Positions 24,369 to 37,100 of a stretch of 64,000 nt of DNA are shown here, piece after piece. The notes below the pieces were generated by a model. The model had not been told where the DNA came from and did no database searches. It saw only the letters and a list, made by a program, of their open reading frames with translations. Within the stretch, counting starts at the first letter, position 1. Each line of letters opens with the position of its first letter. The position numbers and the translations under genes were made by a program. Origin of the DNA: Sipunculus nudus (taxonomy: Eukaryota; Annelida; Sipuncula; Golfingiida; Sipunculidae); contig CM049321.1 of the NCBI GenBank assembly GCA_026874595.1, forward strand, positions 19,130,979 to 19,194,978, in the 5' to 3' direction.

Positions 24369-24443
24369 TTAGGGAATGAAGGCTGGAAGGAAATGTACAG
24401 CCTTGCCACACTCTAAATCCTTTTCTGTCCCCTCCTGTTTGAC
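24369..24443 (-). CDS. Terminal exon of the element-borne candidate gene
   Basis: The acceptor TTTGTTTTTGCAG precedes 24 codons and TAA, beginning VKQEGTEKDLECGKAVH and ending in FIP. A second frame is also open through this exon, so the choice rests on phase continuity with exon 2. Confidence 0.38.
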   Translation of the reverse strand, partial: VKQEGTEKDLECGKAVHFLPAFIP

Positions 24444-26095
24444 CTGCAAAAACAAATGTTACCAGTCTAAGTATACACATATAGTCATTATTGCTCAAAT
24501 TAATTATTTTATTACATAAGTTTAAAGATAATCTTTTGACATTGATGCTTAGTATTGCTTTTCTTAACATTAACATTAGTTTACCTTATCTGGAGGCAAC
24601 ACACAAGTCAAAAAATCAAAAGAATTTATTTCACTGAAAGTACATCTGCTCTCTATATAGGGGTTTTAAATATTCTGAAAATATGCCTGTTTAACATTTA
24701 GGATTATAATTTAACACAGTTGGACTTCTCAATTACTAACAGAGGAAGAGTTTTCTAGGTATACAGAGTATATACAAACATACAGATTATTAAATATACT
24801 GGTCACGGGACAGACACTGTGGCCTAAAGATGCTCATAGGTTCAGAAAGTAGGTTACTCAGTTGAAACAATTTTAACATGTAAGCAGTTATATTAATATC
24901 CCATATGCACAATAAATGTTAACCACCAAATTTGCACTTCAAATATGGTAAGTTCCAGCTATGTGATAAAAAAAAAACCTTACAATTCATAACATTTCCC
25001 ATTTGCTAAAAGATTTAAATGTTCCTTTATATGATTAACTGAATATGCTTACCAGACAATTCATGCAAGGGCTGGAGATATCTGGGCTCTCCTTATACTT
25101 TCTGCACCATTTCTTCATACTGGTTCTAAGAAAAGTAAAGAAATCATTACAAATCATAGAAACAAAGGTTGTTGGAAATAAATAATTAAGAACATGGAGT
25201 CTTGCATATTTTGACATTTAAGTAGACAAATTATTTAACTAAAAAAGGGCCTCACATCAATAATATTACTAAAACAGTACATCAATGATATATTGGTGAT
25301 CAGTAATGTTCAAAATGACGTCTTGATCTTTTATGGTGAAATGGCACTAATACATGTACATGTAAAAAGAAATCATTCAAGGTGGACTAAAAACCCACTC
25401 TTGATTAACCTGTAAATTGAACCGGATTTGATTTCTCTTTGGGAATCAAAACAGTACCTAATGAAATCATCTGATCCTTAGTGAAACAAATTTCCCAAAT
25501 TATTATGCTTTTTCTTTTGTGATGAAAGTGAATATGTCAGAAAAACTTCAAAGGAAAAGAAAAGTCAGAGGACCAAGCCCTTTAAAGTGCTCATGACCTT
25601 TATAAAGAGTGTTCTTGATCTTCTGATGTCAAATTCAGATTAAATTCATACATATGGTTATGAATGGTTTATGGGTTGTTATGAAACATAGTGTGTTATG
25701 TGTCAAATTGTTAATTAATTGTTGTTTACAGTATATGTAAATGACATGTAGAAAGGCATATTACCAAATTAAAGCTTAATTTAGGAGCTTTTGTGTGATA
25801 GACTCCAATAGTAAAAAAATATTTGATTAGTTGATATGTTTTGGTTGAGTACAGCAAACCTCTCTTCAATTTTATAAAAAAAAGCATTCATCAAAATTGA
25901 GACAGTGGCTGTAAATTCAGCAATGATCAACAGTGTTAATGATTACTTTGCCTGAAAAAAAACTTATAAATATTGTATAATTAAACATTTTTAATCATAT
26001 TATAACTTTTGGGCACTCTAGCAAGACAGAAAAATTCAAGTCAATTTGGAAAATGGAAAGGAACATAATTACCTTGTAGCAGCTTTTCTTTTCAT
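24369..26095 (-). CDS. Candidate small spliced gene in the 4.24-kb element (56 aa, unknown function)
   Basis: Three minus-strand exons (26095-26073, 25125-25053, 24443-24369) have GT-AG boundaries and join in one frame: 171 nt, 56 residues plus TAA. The product starts MKRKAATR, is rich in Lys/Arg in its first third, has a CMNC motif in the middle and ends LPAFIP. I recognise no domain. An upstream donor at 26570 (CATTG/GTAAGT) could end a 5' exon, but that exon would add out-of-frame ATGs or an upstream stop, so the true start is uncertain. It may be a transposon-encoded fragment. Confidence 0.35.
25053..25125 (-). CDS. Exon 2 of the element-borne candidate gene
   Basis: The acceptor CTTTTCTTAG precedes 73 nt and the donor is CTG/GTAAGC. 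It encodes a completed Arg codon then TSMKKWCRKYKESPD and continues to CMNCL, ending in phase 0. Confidence 0.38.
26073..26095 (-). CDS. Coding part of exon 1 of the element-borne candidate gene
   Basis: The exon spans 26109-26073 after an acceptor in TTATTATTTAG; the coding part from the ATG at 26095 encodes MKRKAAT plus two bases of the next codon. The donor is ACAAG/GTAATT. Confidence 0.33.
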
Positions 26096-26815
26096 GACCC
26101 AGAGTTCAGCTAAATAATAACATGGTCAATAGCCATGTATAGGTTCAACAAATAAAATGGTAGTATGTGGTACTCATAGCATTTGTGTGCCGATTAAGCT
26201 TTATGTAGGTTAACTGATCAACCCTTCACAGGTAGGGGACATTCAGAAATTAAATCAATATGTAACTTTAGGGTCTGCTGCTGACTCTTGATTTTTCCAC
26301 ACCCTATTGCAAATAGCACCACTGAAAAGAATATGTTCTTAGCTTCTTGTTGGTGCATAGAACATGCACATTGTCACTATATAGGGGCAACAGCATCAGC
26401 TTTTTGTAGAAAATGTGGTGTTTTGTAAAAATGGGCCACCAAATAGGAAATGTTATCTTGAAACACACAAATTCTGTTTTTGCAGGGCAAACCAAGATAG
26501 GTGAAGTCATCTTTATGCAATCACTGGTTTACTATGCAAAAAAAACTTAAATAATGCAAGATTACTTACCAATGAGACATTTTTTCAGCTATACATTCCC
26601 CTTCTGCTTGAGCAGCTTGACAAAGAACTTCTCTTCAAAGTGTGTACTCCCTTAACGGTTACCGGATGTTATCACACAGATGTAAACTGACTCTGCATGC
26701 CTTAGTTGTGCACAGCCTGTACAGTATTCATGTGACGTCACCACTATTCCAGGGCAGGGTACAGTAAGGTCAATTGCCCATTGCAGAGAGTGCTTGTACA
26801 GCAAGCTTGTCTGCT

Positions 26816-26836
26816 GGGGGGGGGGGGGGGGGGGGG
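26816..26836 (+). repeat. Poly-G tract (21 G)
   Basis: An uninterrupted G run inside the 4.24-kb element. It could form a G-quadruplex and is a likely site of sequencing length error. Confidence 0.95.
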
Positions 26837-27524
26837 CTAGTTACATATACTAGTGAAATTTACTGATTAGAATGCTGGTTATTGTCACAATAAGAATGCA
26901 GATACTTATTCTTTTTAAGTACCTCTGCTTTTATCAATGCTGTTGATTTTCAGTGGCAATATTTTACTGCTAAAATGTGTGGGTGCTGAGCTGTTTCTAA
27001 AACCAATATGATATTAGGTTAATGCCTATGTATTCCAATAATTGGTCAGTGGCACACTACATCAGTACCCTTTGTTCTGTATTTATGAAGTAGTTATCGA
27101 TTGCAATTAGATGCTGAAGTACTTGTATATACACTACATTCCAAAAGAATTATTTTTTCTTATAATTTTCAAGGGCACAAATTATAACCAATGTGAAATA
27201 TAGTCAAATTATTTTTTTGTATTGTGTTTTGTGTAAATGATGTTTTACTGCATGCATGATTACTATATTTTACACTTCTTAATGAATAAGTCAGATGAAA
27301 AAAAAATTATTTATAGTATTATTTTTCTAATATACATAAAGTTCTGAGGAAGCTGGTTATTTTGATACCCATTTTAACATACTTCTTCAGTATTTATTAT
27401 TCAATTATAATTCATTTTCTTAAAACCATAATGGAGCTGGGACTTCGAAGTTTCTGCAGCATTTGTGTTCCCTTGGAAAATGTCTAAGTCCTATCTTATA
27501 GAACAGTAAGCTCACAGTATATAA

Positions 27525-27825
27525 ACTTATAACTGACATATAACTGACATATACAGAACCCCTTCACGTTCACCTCCCTTATATCTCCCATACAAGTCAC
27601 ATATAAATGAAATGTACAGAATGGCCTCATGTGCAACTCCCTTATAACTGACATATAACAAACATACAACTCCCTTATAACTCACATATAACAATGCCTG
27701 ACTAAACATATAGCTGCAATATACATATAACTCACATACACAGCACTTATATGGGAAATATAAGGGACATATAAGGCCCTTATAAGGGGCATATAAGGCA
27801 CATATATGTGAGTACTTTCCATTTT
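27525..27825 (-). repeat. Right subterminal TATATG repeat array
   Basis: Units such as CTTATAACTGACATATAAC, inverted relative to 23620-24003, immediately inside the right terminus. The 135-codon minus-strand ORF here is a translation of this array. Confidence 0.85.
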
Positions 27826-27833
27826 CGTAAGGG

Positions 27834-30245
27834 AAGCTAAGACAACCTGATGGATAGCAAACACTGAACAATACTAAATAGCTGAGGCAGCATGTGGGTT
27901 TTAGGGTATTATAAATCCAAATTACAAATATCATTGCATATAAACAAATTGATGGTTAAGTCATCAAATGTTATTACAGTAACGTTCTTTTTCACCTTCT
28001 CTCCATGCATGTTTCCTGTCAGAGCTCAGGATATTCACCACATAACTCGCTTATTCATGCAGTTTCTTCAAATGGTTATTCACGAACACATAGTTTCATT
28101 ATAACTGTTCATGCAGTGTTAAAATCTAGCCCCTTACGGTAATTATATCTACATTTATCACCCTATGTTACTGTCAATAAGGGGAACATTATTAAAATAA
28201 ATATTTCTTTAAAAAAAAATTATATAATAAATTATGTCAAATTACCATCTCTGCATCTCTCTTTCCTTTTTCCCTTCTTTCTCTTATTCTTTCTTGGAGA
28301 TGTTTAACATGTTCAGGTCTCTTTGAGCAAAGTAAAATCAAAGCTTTCAGGAATGTGCAGAAAAGCATCTGTGATGCTCAGAATTTCTTTTGGATGCTCA
28401 GTTCCAGGTGTCTGATCAGACACGCACATATCTGGCTGTAGGACTGAGGGGACCGAAACTAGCATTTATAGAGATGGAGATACATAAACTCAATAGATTA
28501 AATGCATACCTATGATTATAAGTGCACCAGGTTGTTTCCAGGTTGGGAATTCTGTTAGCATGTTTCAGCGACGCACCTTCACATGTGATTTTGCACTTTA
28601 AATAAATGAACTTCAGTTGGCTGTCTTGTATAAATCATTATTTTTTTTCAACTCATAATTAGATTTGTATTATTGTGATGCCTTATACACCTAGATTGTT
28701 ACATTTGGTCACATTATGTATATGATTTAAGATCAAGCTAGTTTTTGCATTGAATCTCATAACATTATAATTTATTTAGGTATCTGGGGTATACAAAGGA
28801 AGCCTTTTTTTGCTTCTTAAAGATTACTTTGCTGTGGCATATTTGCAGAGTTTTGTCCAAAGAGAGTGCAGTGACTTGTATAACTTCAGTCTCATGATTC
28901 ATTTGATTATTTACAGAAAAATAAGGGACTAATTATGGTAGCATTTATATTTTAATTAATCAGAAGCAAGGTTATAACTTGAAAATTGGCTCATCAGAAT
29001 AGTACTGGTTTGGTAATACCAATATTTTCTCAAACATTTCAGCAGCTACCAAATTTCACTTTTTCATGCTCAAGAAGGATACATACATTACTAAAAAATT
29101 ACAAACTCAGTTTACAAGATTGGCAGATTAGTTGATTTTGCTATTTTGAGCAAGTCTCAAATAAAGACATAGGGAATGCCATGTAACCTTTAAAATTCGT
29201 CTAACATGCAAATTTAGAAATTTAGTGGCCACTGATCAAAATGATATAAGGTACGTTATTTATTCAACTTTCTGAAATAATTTACCATAAAATGTGTCAT
29301 TGTTGTATCCATGAATGTGAACGAAGCATATTTTATGCATTTGTTGTGGCAATATAAAAAATATGCAATATTATTTCCTATGAATTATTCATTCTGATTG
29401 TCAATTAGAAATTTAGTGGCTAGATCAATAACATATAATGGTATTTCCTGTTCTTTCATGAATAATTAACCACAAATGAGTCCTTGTTATTTTCATGAAT
29501 GGAACATATTTACCCTTTTATTCTGACATTATGTTTATAAAGTAATATTTTCAATAAATCTTTCCAATAAATAACTTTTTTTAATTGCTTTTTCCATACT
29601 TGCCACTTAGGAATTAGGTTTGCCAGCAGTTTGTAGTGCTGGTTTTATAATAATCATATTTTCTGAAATATTCATGCAACCTCAGAATTTGCCCCATTGA
29701 TGAAAATGAATGGAACAGGGTTTACAGTCAGGCTTTGGCAGACATTTAGGTGGCATTATATTTACGTAACCAAATTCCGATAAACACAGTGAGAGGACTA
29801 TAAAACACCTCCATACACAGGAATTGACATACAGACACCCCATCAGGGAGTCTGCCAGACTAAAATAATGATACATACAGCGGAGAGAGTCTCAGCGATA
29901 GTTTATCATATCTAGCTCACATTAGACCACAAGGTTGTCATGGAACAAAAAGCCCATATCCTTAGTTATTATTGTGACACCATGTTCACCAAGTCTATAT
30001 TTTCTCATTAGCTGCCAGCATGGGAAATGTCTCACCAGGGTACAATTTGGCATATCTTAATGAGCCTGGCAGCTCTGCTGTGTAAGTCACAATGATTAAC
30101 TCTCACATGGGTTTTTCTGAGAGACTTGGACGGAGTCTGCTGAGATATCGGAACATGAAGTCTATACATTTTGATGTATACTTTATTATTATATATTCAG
30201 ACACCAGATGGATGTAACACTCCCATCTGTGATGGGTCATATTAT
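27834..30245. other. Non-coding stretch with a diverged ~192-bp tandem duplication
   Basis: A minisatellite remnant occupies the first bases. Around TTAGAAATTTAGTGGC, a diverged duplication starts at 29213 and 29405, with shared phrases ATGAATTATTCAT/CATGAATAATTAACCA. No gene seen. Confidence 0.45.
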
Positions 30246-30253
30246 GGTATGGG

Positions 30254-31033
30254 TAGTGGTGGGCCGATCATCGAGTTTTTTTGAAAGTCAGTCGGTTTGC
30301 TGCAACTTTCAAGCGCTTGAATACGAGCAAGGCAACTATCGATTAATACTCATGATTGTTTTTACCAGAATGTCTTTAAGTTATAGGCAAAAGTTACTAT
30401 TCCATTTTTTTACAACATTCCGCGCTTCATATAATGAGTCTGTGTTCCCAAATAACTTAAGTATATAACTGAGTATGACAGGGTAGATGAGAGAATTAAT
30501 GGAGGACTTATTAAACCTCTGTGGACTAGCAGGTAGCTGCAGAATTAGCGGAGTTTTTTAACGAGATGTTCATTGCAAAATATGGGGGTATGGCGTTAAA
30601 ATGCTCCTTAATGCTGCAGGTCTATGCCAATTTTGCAAGATTCTCATAGAAATAATCTTCTCAACTGATGTCAGGTGCCGCTGCCGCATGAGTAATTATA
30701 TTTGTAGCTTTCAATTACTTATTTTTTTAATTTTTACCAAAATTATATGGGCCTGTAATTTTTCTGGCAGGCCTGTGAAACCAGTATGCATGTCGGCAGT
30801 CATCATAAATGCTATAAAATGAAAAGTCCTGGTAGTGAAGTTAAAATGATACCCGGGAGTATTCATGAGGGCCAGCAAGTGGATGTCCTAGCTGGACTGT
30901 GGTTTAATTGATTACTATAATTAATTAAAATGAAACTTTGAATAGCATATCATGAACCGATTAATAATCGATCATCGATCGGTTTGCCCAAACCAATGAT
31001 TGATTATGAAAAAGGAACCGACTCCCACCACTA
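30254..31033. mobile_element. 780-bp hAT-type MITE with 8-bp target duplication
   Basis: Ends are TAGTGGTGGG and CCCACCACTA, perfect inverted repeats. The flanks carry an identical 8-bp GGTATGGG at 30246-30253 and 31034-31041. An 8-bp duplication and TAGnGGTGGG-like ends are typical of hAT transposons. Subterminal GATCATCGA motifs occur at both ends (30266, 30970). No transposase is present. The ORFs inside are not supported. Confidence 0.92.
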
Positions 31034-31041
31034 GGTATGGG

Positions 31042-33975
31042 CAATGTCTGTATGTCAGTCTGTCACTTTACTTTTAGTGTCACCATGATAACCTACCAGG
31101 GTTGTGTTGGATTTTCAAGAAAATGACTTTTAAAAATTTAACTCTTAGTTATCTCACCTGAGTTCTATTCTTGAAAAAATGTTCGCATATGTACCAAGGT
31201 CAGAGGTCACTAAGCTTTGGTGGCACCAAGATGACTTACCAAAAGTTGATAGATTTAATGAAACTCAATATATATATTTACCATTAGTTTCTTGCCTGAA
31301 TCAAAATCTCAACAAAATATGTACATATGTATAGTGTTAGAGTTCTAGAGGTCACCAAAAAAAAATTGATACACATCTTTTGCAACCTTGTGGTGCTCGT
31401 TTTGTGATTAATAGCAATGATACTGTTCCATTTATAAATATAATATATGTTTTTGGTTCAGCTGACTGTATATTGAGCTGTATCTAGATGGATCTATTCA
31501 AACTGTCATTATGGCTGTTTACCTACTAACATAATAAAGCCATTTTGTCACTATTGAACATAAACAATTCAAGTTTATATCTTGCTGTCACCCAGGCACT
31601 GTGTCTACAGCACCTGCAGCTCCCGGGTAGCAGATCATCACACTGGGGAACCCCACCAAAGACACACTAGTTTGTTTGTTTTATGTATGCTGACCAATAA
31701 GCTTTTCATACAGATTTTAATAAATGGCTCTTGAATGAAAAAACTTTCTGGGCAGTAAAAATAATAGTTCAAAGATCTTGTATTTACATGTTGTATATTC
31801 AGAAGCCTTAATTACTCACTGGATTATTATACTTAACTTAGCTGAGGTTACACAATTGTTTTTCAAGCCTATAACTTAGAGTATAACTCATAAAATATAT
31901 ATATGTTTGTATCATTGAACAAGAGCCAGTCACCTTGCCTTATTTGCCAAACATTCATTATTGGGCCCCAGTGCATTTTGTTTCTGTCAGACTCAGCATC
32001 TGTGTTGCATTGCAAGAGGTCTGAATGATAACATTCTGTAAACATCAAAGTTTGGTATGGACTATATGTGTCCTTCATCACCATTAAAACAGGAAAGTTA
32101 ATGAAACATGTCCAAATTAGGAATATGACCATAGTTGTCAGATACTGGCACAATTATTTATTGTATATAGCGGTCCCTTTTTGAGAGACCAACCTTTTTT
32201 GCAAATAAGGTTGGTAGTTTAAAGGGGCCCAATCATCTAAAAAGCATGTTGAATTAACATGAAAAATAGCTTCATCCCTTTAAAATTGGTACCTGCCAAA
32301 ATATTGTCCTGATATCATTTGCTAATACTCCTGTAAACAAGTGTTAAAAACAGTGGCCCGGGTGCCATCACAAGTGTCAACATAAACACAGCAGATGGAA
32401 CTCTGTACATCCCAGGGCCACAACACCCGCCAATCATGAGATGCCCAGACTGACTTGATCCCTAAAATGTAATACATGTTCCCATTGGTTGAAACATTGG
32501 TTTGGTGGCTCACAATCTGACCTCCGGTCACACGGCCTTGTTATGATAAACAGACACATGTGTACTGTTTTACAAACACTCAGGGCCTTAAACCTTAAAC
32601 AAGGTGTTAAACTGCAGAATGTGAGGTACAGAGACTGTTTGCTGGGCTGGTTTTGCTGGGAAACTTTTGTATAAAGCAAAACTGAACTGATAGTGTGAAA
32701 GAATAAGCATAATTTTGCTCCTGATTATGTCCCTTAAATCAGGGTTATGAGTATTGGTAGCCATTTACAACTTGTTACAATATCACAAGTTAGAAATCAG
32801 GGGCATGTGCACCATGCATGTGTTCACTGGGCGACACTGTAGGTGAAGCACATACTTCTTCAGGTTAATTATCATAAAAAACGGGGAATTATCGCTGATT
32901 TTACCTTTTTTCACTCTTTCAATTCAAAGAAGGTGACTCTTTTTATATAGAGCACTTACTCCTTTTTTTTTTGCTCATTTACTTTTGTCAGGCCTGCATT
33001 TCTTAAATATTTTCTGTATTTATACTGGTAATTAGGCTGTAACAGTATGTATTCTTTTGCCATATGATGTGTATCAGTATATACTTAAAGTGTTCATAAT
33101 ACAATGCCTAAAATGCTAATGATACAGTACATGATACAATATATGATATACATATAGTGTATATATTATAAATCAGATTACCACCCAGTGGTTTTCCTTT
33201 TTCATTGAAAGATAATGCATCTTTTTCAGTGTTCAGTGAACCACTGCCCGCATGTTTCAGAAATGATTGATAATGCATATAATCGGTTGGTTAATTGTGC
33301 AGCAAATAATCAACCCAGTACTGGTCATTCAGCTCATTTCTAGCCAGTTCTATTTCACCTAACATGTCTTTTATGGTGTATTATTAAACTGCTCATGTTA
33401 CTTACTAGCACCATAAGATAATCAAGTACCACCTATGTATCAGTAGTATTGATTGCAATTACAATTACCTGAAAAAGAAAAGGTAATATTAATTATAATA
33501 ACTTTAAATACAATTACTACAAATCCCAACTGTGATCACTACATTGGGATTTGATAATTCCTATTTGATATTGGACTTTGTATCATGACCAGTGCATTGG
33601 CACACTGGTATATCTTTACAGCACTAGCAGGTAATTTTTTTTTTATATTGACTGGAGCAGTCAGGTTCCCTGGATATTCATGAATTACTACCACATGTAC
33701 ACTATATACCATGTTCATTATTGTAACAGCTGTTAGGGTTTTGTTCCAGGTAGGCTTGTATGTAGATATATGTGAATTCTGGTATACCAGCATATAACTT
33801 AATTATCACCTGCCAATTGTAGCTAATAAATTTTATTTTTCCTAACCAGTGTAAAAAAGTCATGTCTATTAAATCATACTTCTCTATTTCATCATTTTTC
33901 ATGGAATACAAACATTTTTATAATGTGAAACAGAGTTAAATGTATTATTATTATTATTTTGTCGGTTTTTTTCAG
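31042..33975. other. Non-coding stretch immediately 5' of the first certain kinase exon
   Basis: No exon seen. It most likely is intron if the kinase has exons further upstream. The last part carries an ATT repeat (about 33943-33958) and a T-rich acceptor tract. Confidence 0.5.
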
Positions 33976-34138
33976 CGCTTGGATGATATTACAACCAATG
34001 GCCACTCAAAAAGAGGTCACTCTCCAGTCAATTACTACAATGGTACACCAGACCATCAGGCTTCTGTAGTTACAGCTCTGCGTGGAGATTATGTGAAAGA
34101 GGGGATCACTGCAAAGCATGGGGGTAGTTATACAAAAA
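33976..34138 (+). CDS. CDK14-like exon a (N-terminal extension)
   Basis: The acceptor TTTTTTTCAG opens the exon in phase 0 and the donor is AAAAA/GTAGGT, leaving one base. It encodes [20 protein letters not shown] and on to GGSYTK, a low-complexity polar region. An upstream exon must supply the start codon. Confidence 0.85.
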
Positions 34139-37100
34139 GTAGGTCATGCTCATTTCATCGTTTTTATGAAAACGAAAATAAAAACAAATTGTTTACTAAT
34201 ATCTAGAATTTATAGAAATGTAAAAGGGAAGTAAGGCTATGTACAGTATACAGGAACCATACCCTGCAACCTATTGATCATGAGAACATTTATAAAAACA
34301 GTAGTTCAGAACTTATCTCAAGAGAATCTACAACACAATATTTAAAAAAAATAATAATACATGTAGGTGAGAAAGTTGTAATATTTTTACAGTAGAAATT
34401 TGGTAAAAGTTGCTTTGCAGTTAAATAAAATTATGCCTTGTGTTTCTGAATATTAAGGGTAAAAAGTAGGTGAAATGCACTCCTGTTTCCATATGAAAAT
34501 GACTTGTGCTTATATAAAAATTCAGTTTCGTCAAATAATCACAGTGTGAAAATACTCTATTGGCATGAGTATAAATCATACAAATCTTACAGTATCCTTT
34601 CCGTTTATGTATTTACTTTTATTTCATATTTCGAGGAAATTTATGACAACCCTCAATAGAATATATCAGCAGTGTGCTATTACCGATGTTTCACTGAAAA
34701 CAAATGTCAACTTGAAGCTTTACGTAATAGCAGGCTACAGGCTTGTTATGTATTTCTAAAAAAAAATAGTCATAACCATTCTATATGTTAAACATATTCT
34801 GGTATTTATAAAATATTGTCCCCAGCTTCCTTGGAAGGAATGGGGGACATTGATTTGGGTTTGTCTAGCTGTCCCTCTTTCTGTCTGTCCGTCAGGTTTT
34901 CTTTCTGTGCAATAACTTTCCTAAATTTTATCGGATTTCATTTAGATTTGGGTCAGTTATTGCTCTCATGCTTACCATGGTTGTCTGCCTCACAAGATAA
35001 TAATACAATGTGATATTTCATTTTTCATTATGATGAAACAGCACATTTAGTTTCACTAATCACCAAAAGGTGTCGCTAGCCATGGACATAAAATACATGA
35101 CAATTTTGCAGTAATTTCCAGGTTCTGCCATCTTTTGAGCGTGGTTAAAACTATTTGTACATAGTCACCACACACTTTAAAATCAGCCCTGACTTTAAGA
35201 CAGAAGAGGAGGACATGCATTCCTTAAATTTGCTTGTTTAATATTTTCATAAAAAGTCATGAGAAGTTCCAAAGTTATAATTTAATAACTATAAGAAACA
35301 TAAAATATATAAAATATTATAAAAATATATAATTAAAACTTTATTTTAAAAAGGATCAAACAAGAAGAGGAGTCCAGTAAAACGACATCGTTCAACGGGA
35401 GACATGTTGGTCTCAGATGCCACACAGGAAATAGAGCCCCTTGTGATCGAGCGACCTCGACGCCCAAAGTCAGAGGGAAGCTACGTGGAGGACTACCGAC
35501 CAAAGAGGGCTTCAAGCTTTGGTGTAGGTCATCTAACATATACTGTTGTACAAATCATATTTGCAATGGTTCTGTATTCACAAAAAGTAGTGAAATAGGG
35601 AAAAAGAAACTTCAGGAACAACAGGTCACATGGTCAGTGGTTTCTCAAATGCTGGCCCTAATATCTATAAAGGAGCAGTTTTGACATAGACAAAAGAATG
35701 CCTTATGTCAGAATTGTATATAATGTTTCTTTAAATTAAATGTGCCTTATGATGGACCAGATTACCTCATAAACATAAAGGATTGTTCTTGTGGTCTAAG
35801 TCTGAGTCCTTAAAGCTGCCGCTCACCTATCATTTGAAAAAGAATTTACGGCTTCCTCTGTGTATTTATTAATAATGAAAGGGTAATTTTGGTTTTGAAC
35901 AGTTCTTATAATGCCTATATGTGAAGGATGTATGAACTTATTTATCAACAACATGCTTGTAACATAGCAATGTTGACAAAAGTGGAAAAACATGTAACCT
36001 AAGGTGGTAGGTTGCATATATGGGAAGGTAGAAAGATAACTTATTGCAAAACACCATTTTCAAAGCTGTGGCTTATTTGACTTGCTGCCAGATGTTGTTG
36101 TTGAATTTGTTTTGATTATTTTGGCGGGCCCCCACATATTATTAACACATTGATATAAACAAAACGAGCAGCCTGTGTATGGTGATATCCATGTTTTTTG
36201 TCCTATTTTTATGAAAGCTCCAAGGGGATTACCTTTAGTTTATAAAGGTCAGAAAGATGATTTGGCCCTTAACATAAGTGTACTTGTATCCTACGTCACT
36301 TGTTCCAACTAGGGACCTTCCAGTCTCATTGCTGTAACCTTACACCACTCCATACCTACTCATGTTTATCTAAAATAAAGGTCATGATTTTTGGAATAAC
36401 CTTAATCCTAGGCATAGAAATAAAAGGAATCAAGGTTGCATGATAGCAGCTAATCATTATTGCCATATGGTTATTAGCTCAGCTGACTTTCAGTCATGCT
36501 GGGCTATAGCGATGGGTCTTTGTCCATCGTCCGGCCGGCCGGAGGGACGGCCGGACGGCCAGCCGTCCATCTGTCCGTCCGGCCGTTAGCAGGGCACAAA
36601 TTGTAACTGTAGGGGCTAGGGCCATGAACCCTATGCAGTCTTAGAGGTTCTAAAAATATCTCCTTGCAAACCTGAAATTAGGTCACTGCGACCTATATCC
36701 TCAAAGTTATGGGGTTTGTTTGCACCCCCAGAAATAATTCTTTTAGCCAAAATTTTCATCCCAAACCTTTCATCTTTCACATACAGCTCACCTACCAACA
36801 GGGGAAGCCACCTTAGAAATCCTTTTTTTTCAGTGCAGTTTCAATGATTTTCTTCAATGTTTGATCCAATTTAGAGAATGTTTGTTGTCTGATTTCAGAC
36901 CTGTCAGAAGTTGAATATGGCCACCAGGCAACCATATTCCTTTTGATCATATTATCTCAAGAACTGTTAAAGTGAATGCAGTTGGAAGTATATAAATCTT
37001 ATCTTGCAAAGGATTGGGTCAAATATTTCTTAATAAATATTACCATCATTTATACATGTGCAGTACAGTTTGCTTGTATTAAATAAAATTTAAACAGAAG

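Larger units (their letters stand above)
23595..27833. mobile_element. 4.24-kb TIR element with TATATG-rich subterminal repeats
   Basis: The left end CCCTTACCGAAAAT faces the right end ATTTTCGTAAGGG. Inside both ends are inverted arrays of CTTATAACTCCCATATATG-like units (about 23620-24003 and 27525-27825). It lies inside a 20-bp minisatellite whose sequence resumes at 27834. Comparison with intact units suggests a 2-bp AA duplication. I cannot assign a superfamily. It holds a spliced minus-strand coding candidate (24369-26095) and a G tract. Confidence 0.8.

Noticed and set aside
27527-27934. 135-codon minus-strand ORF rich in Tyr, Ile and Cys
   Set aside because: It is the translated subterminal CATATATG/CTTATAAC repeat of the 4.24-kb element.
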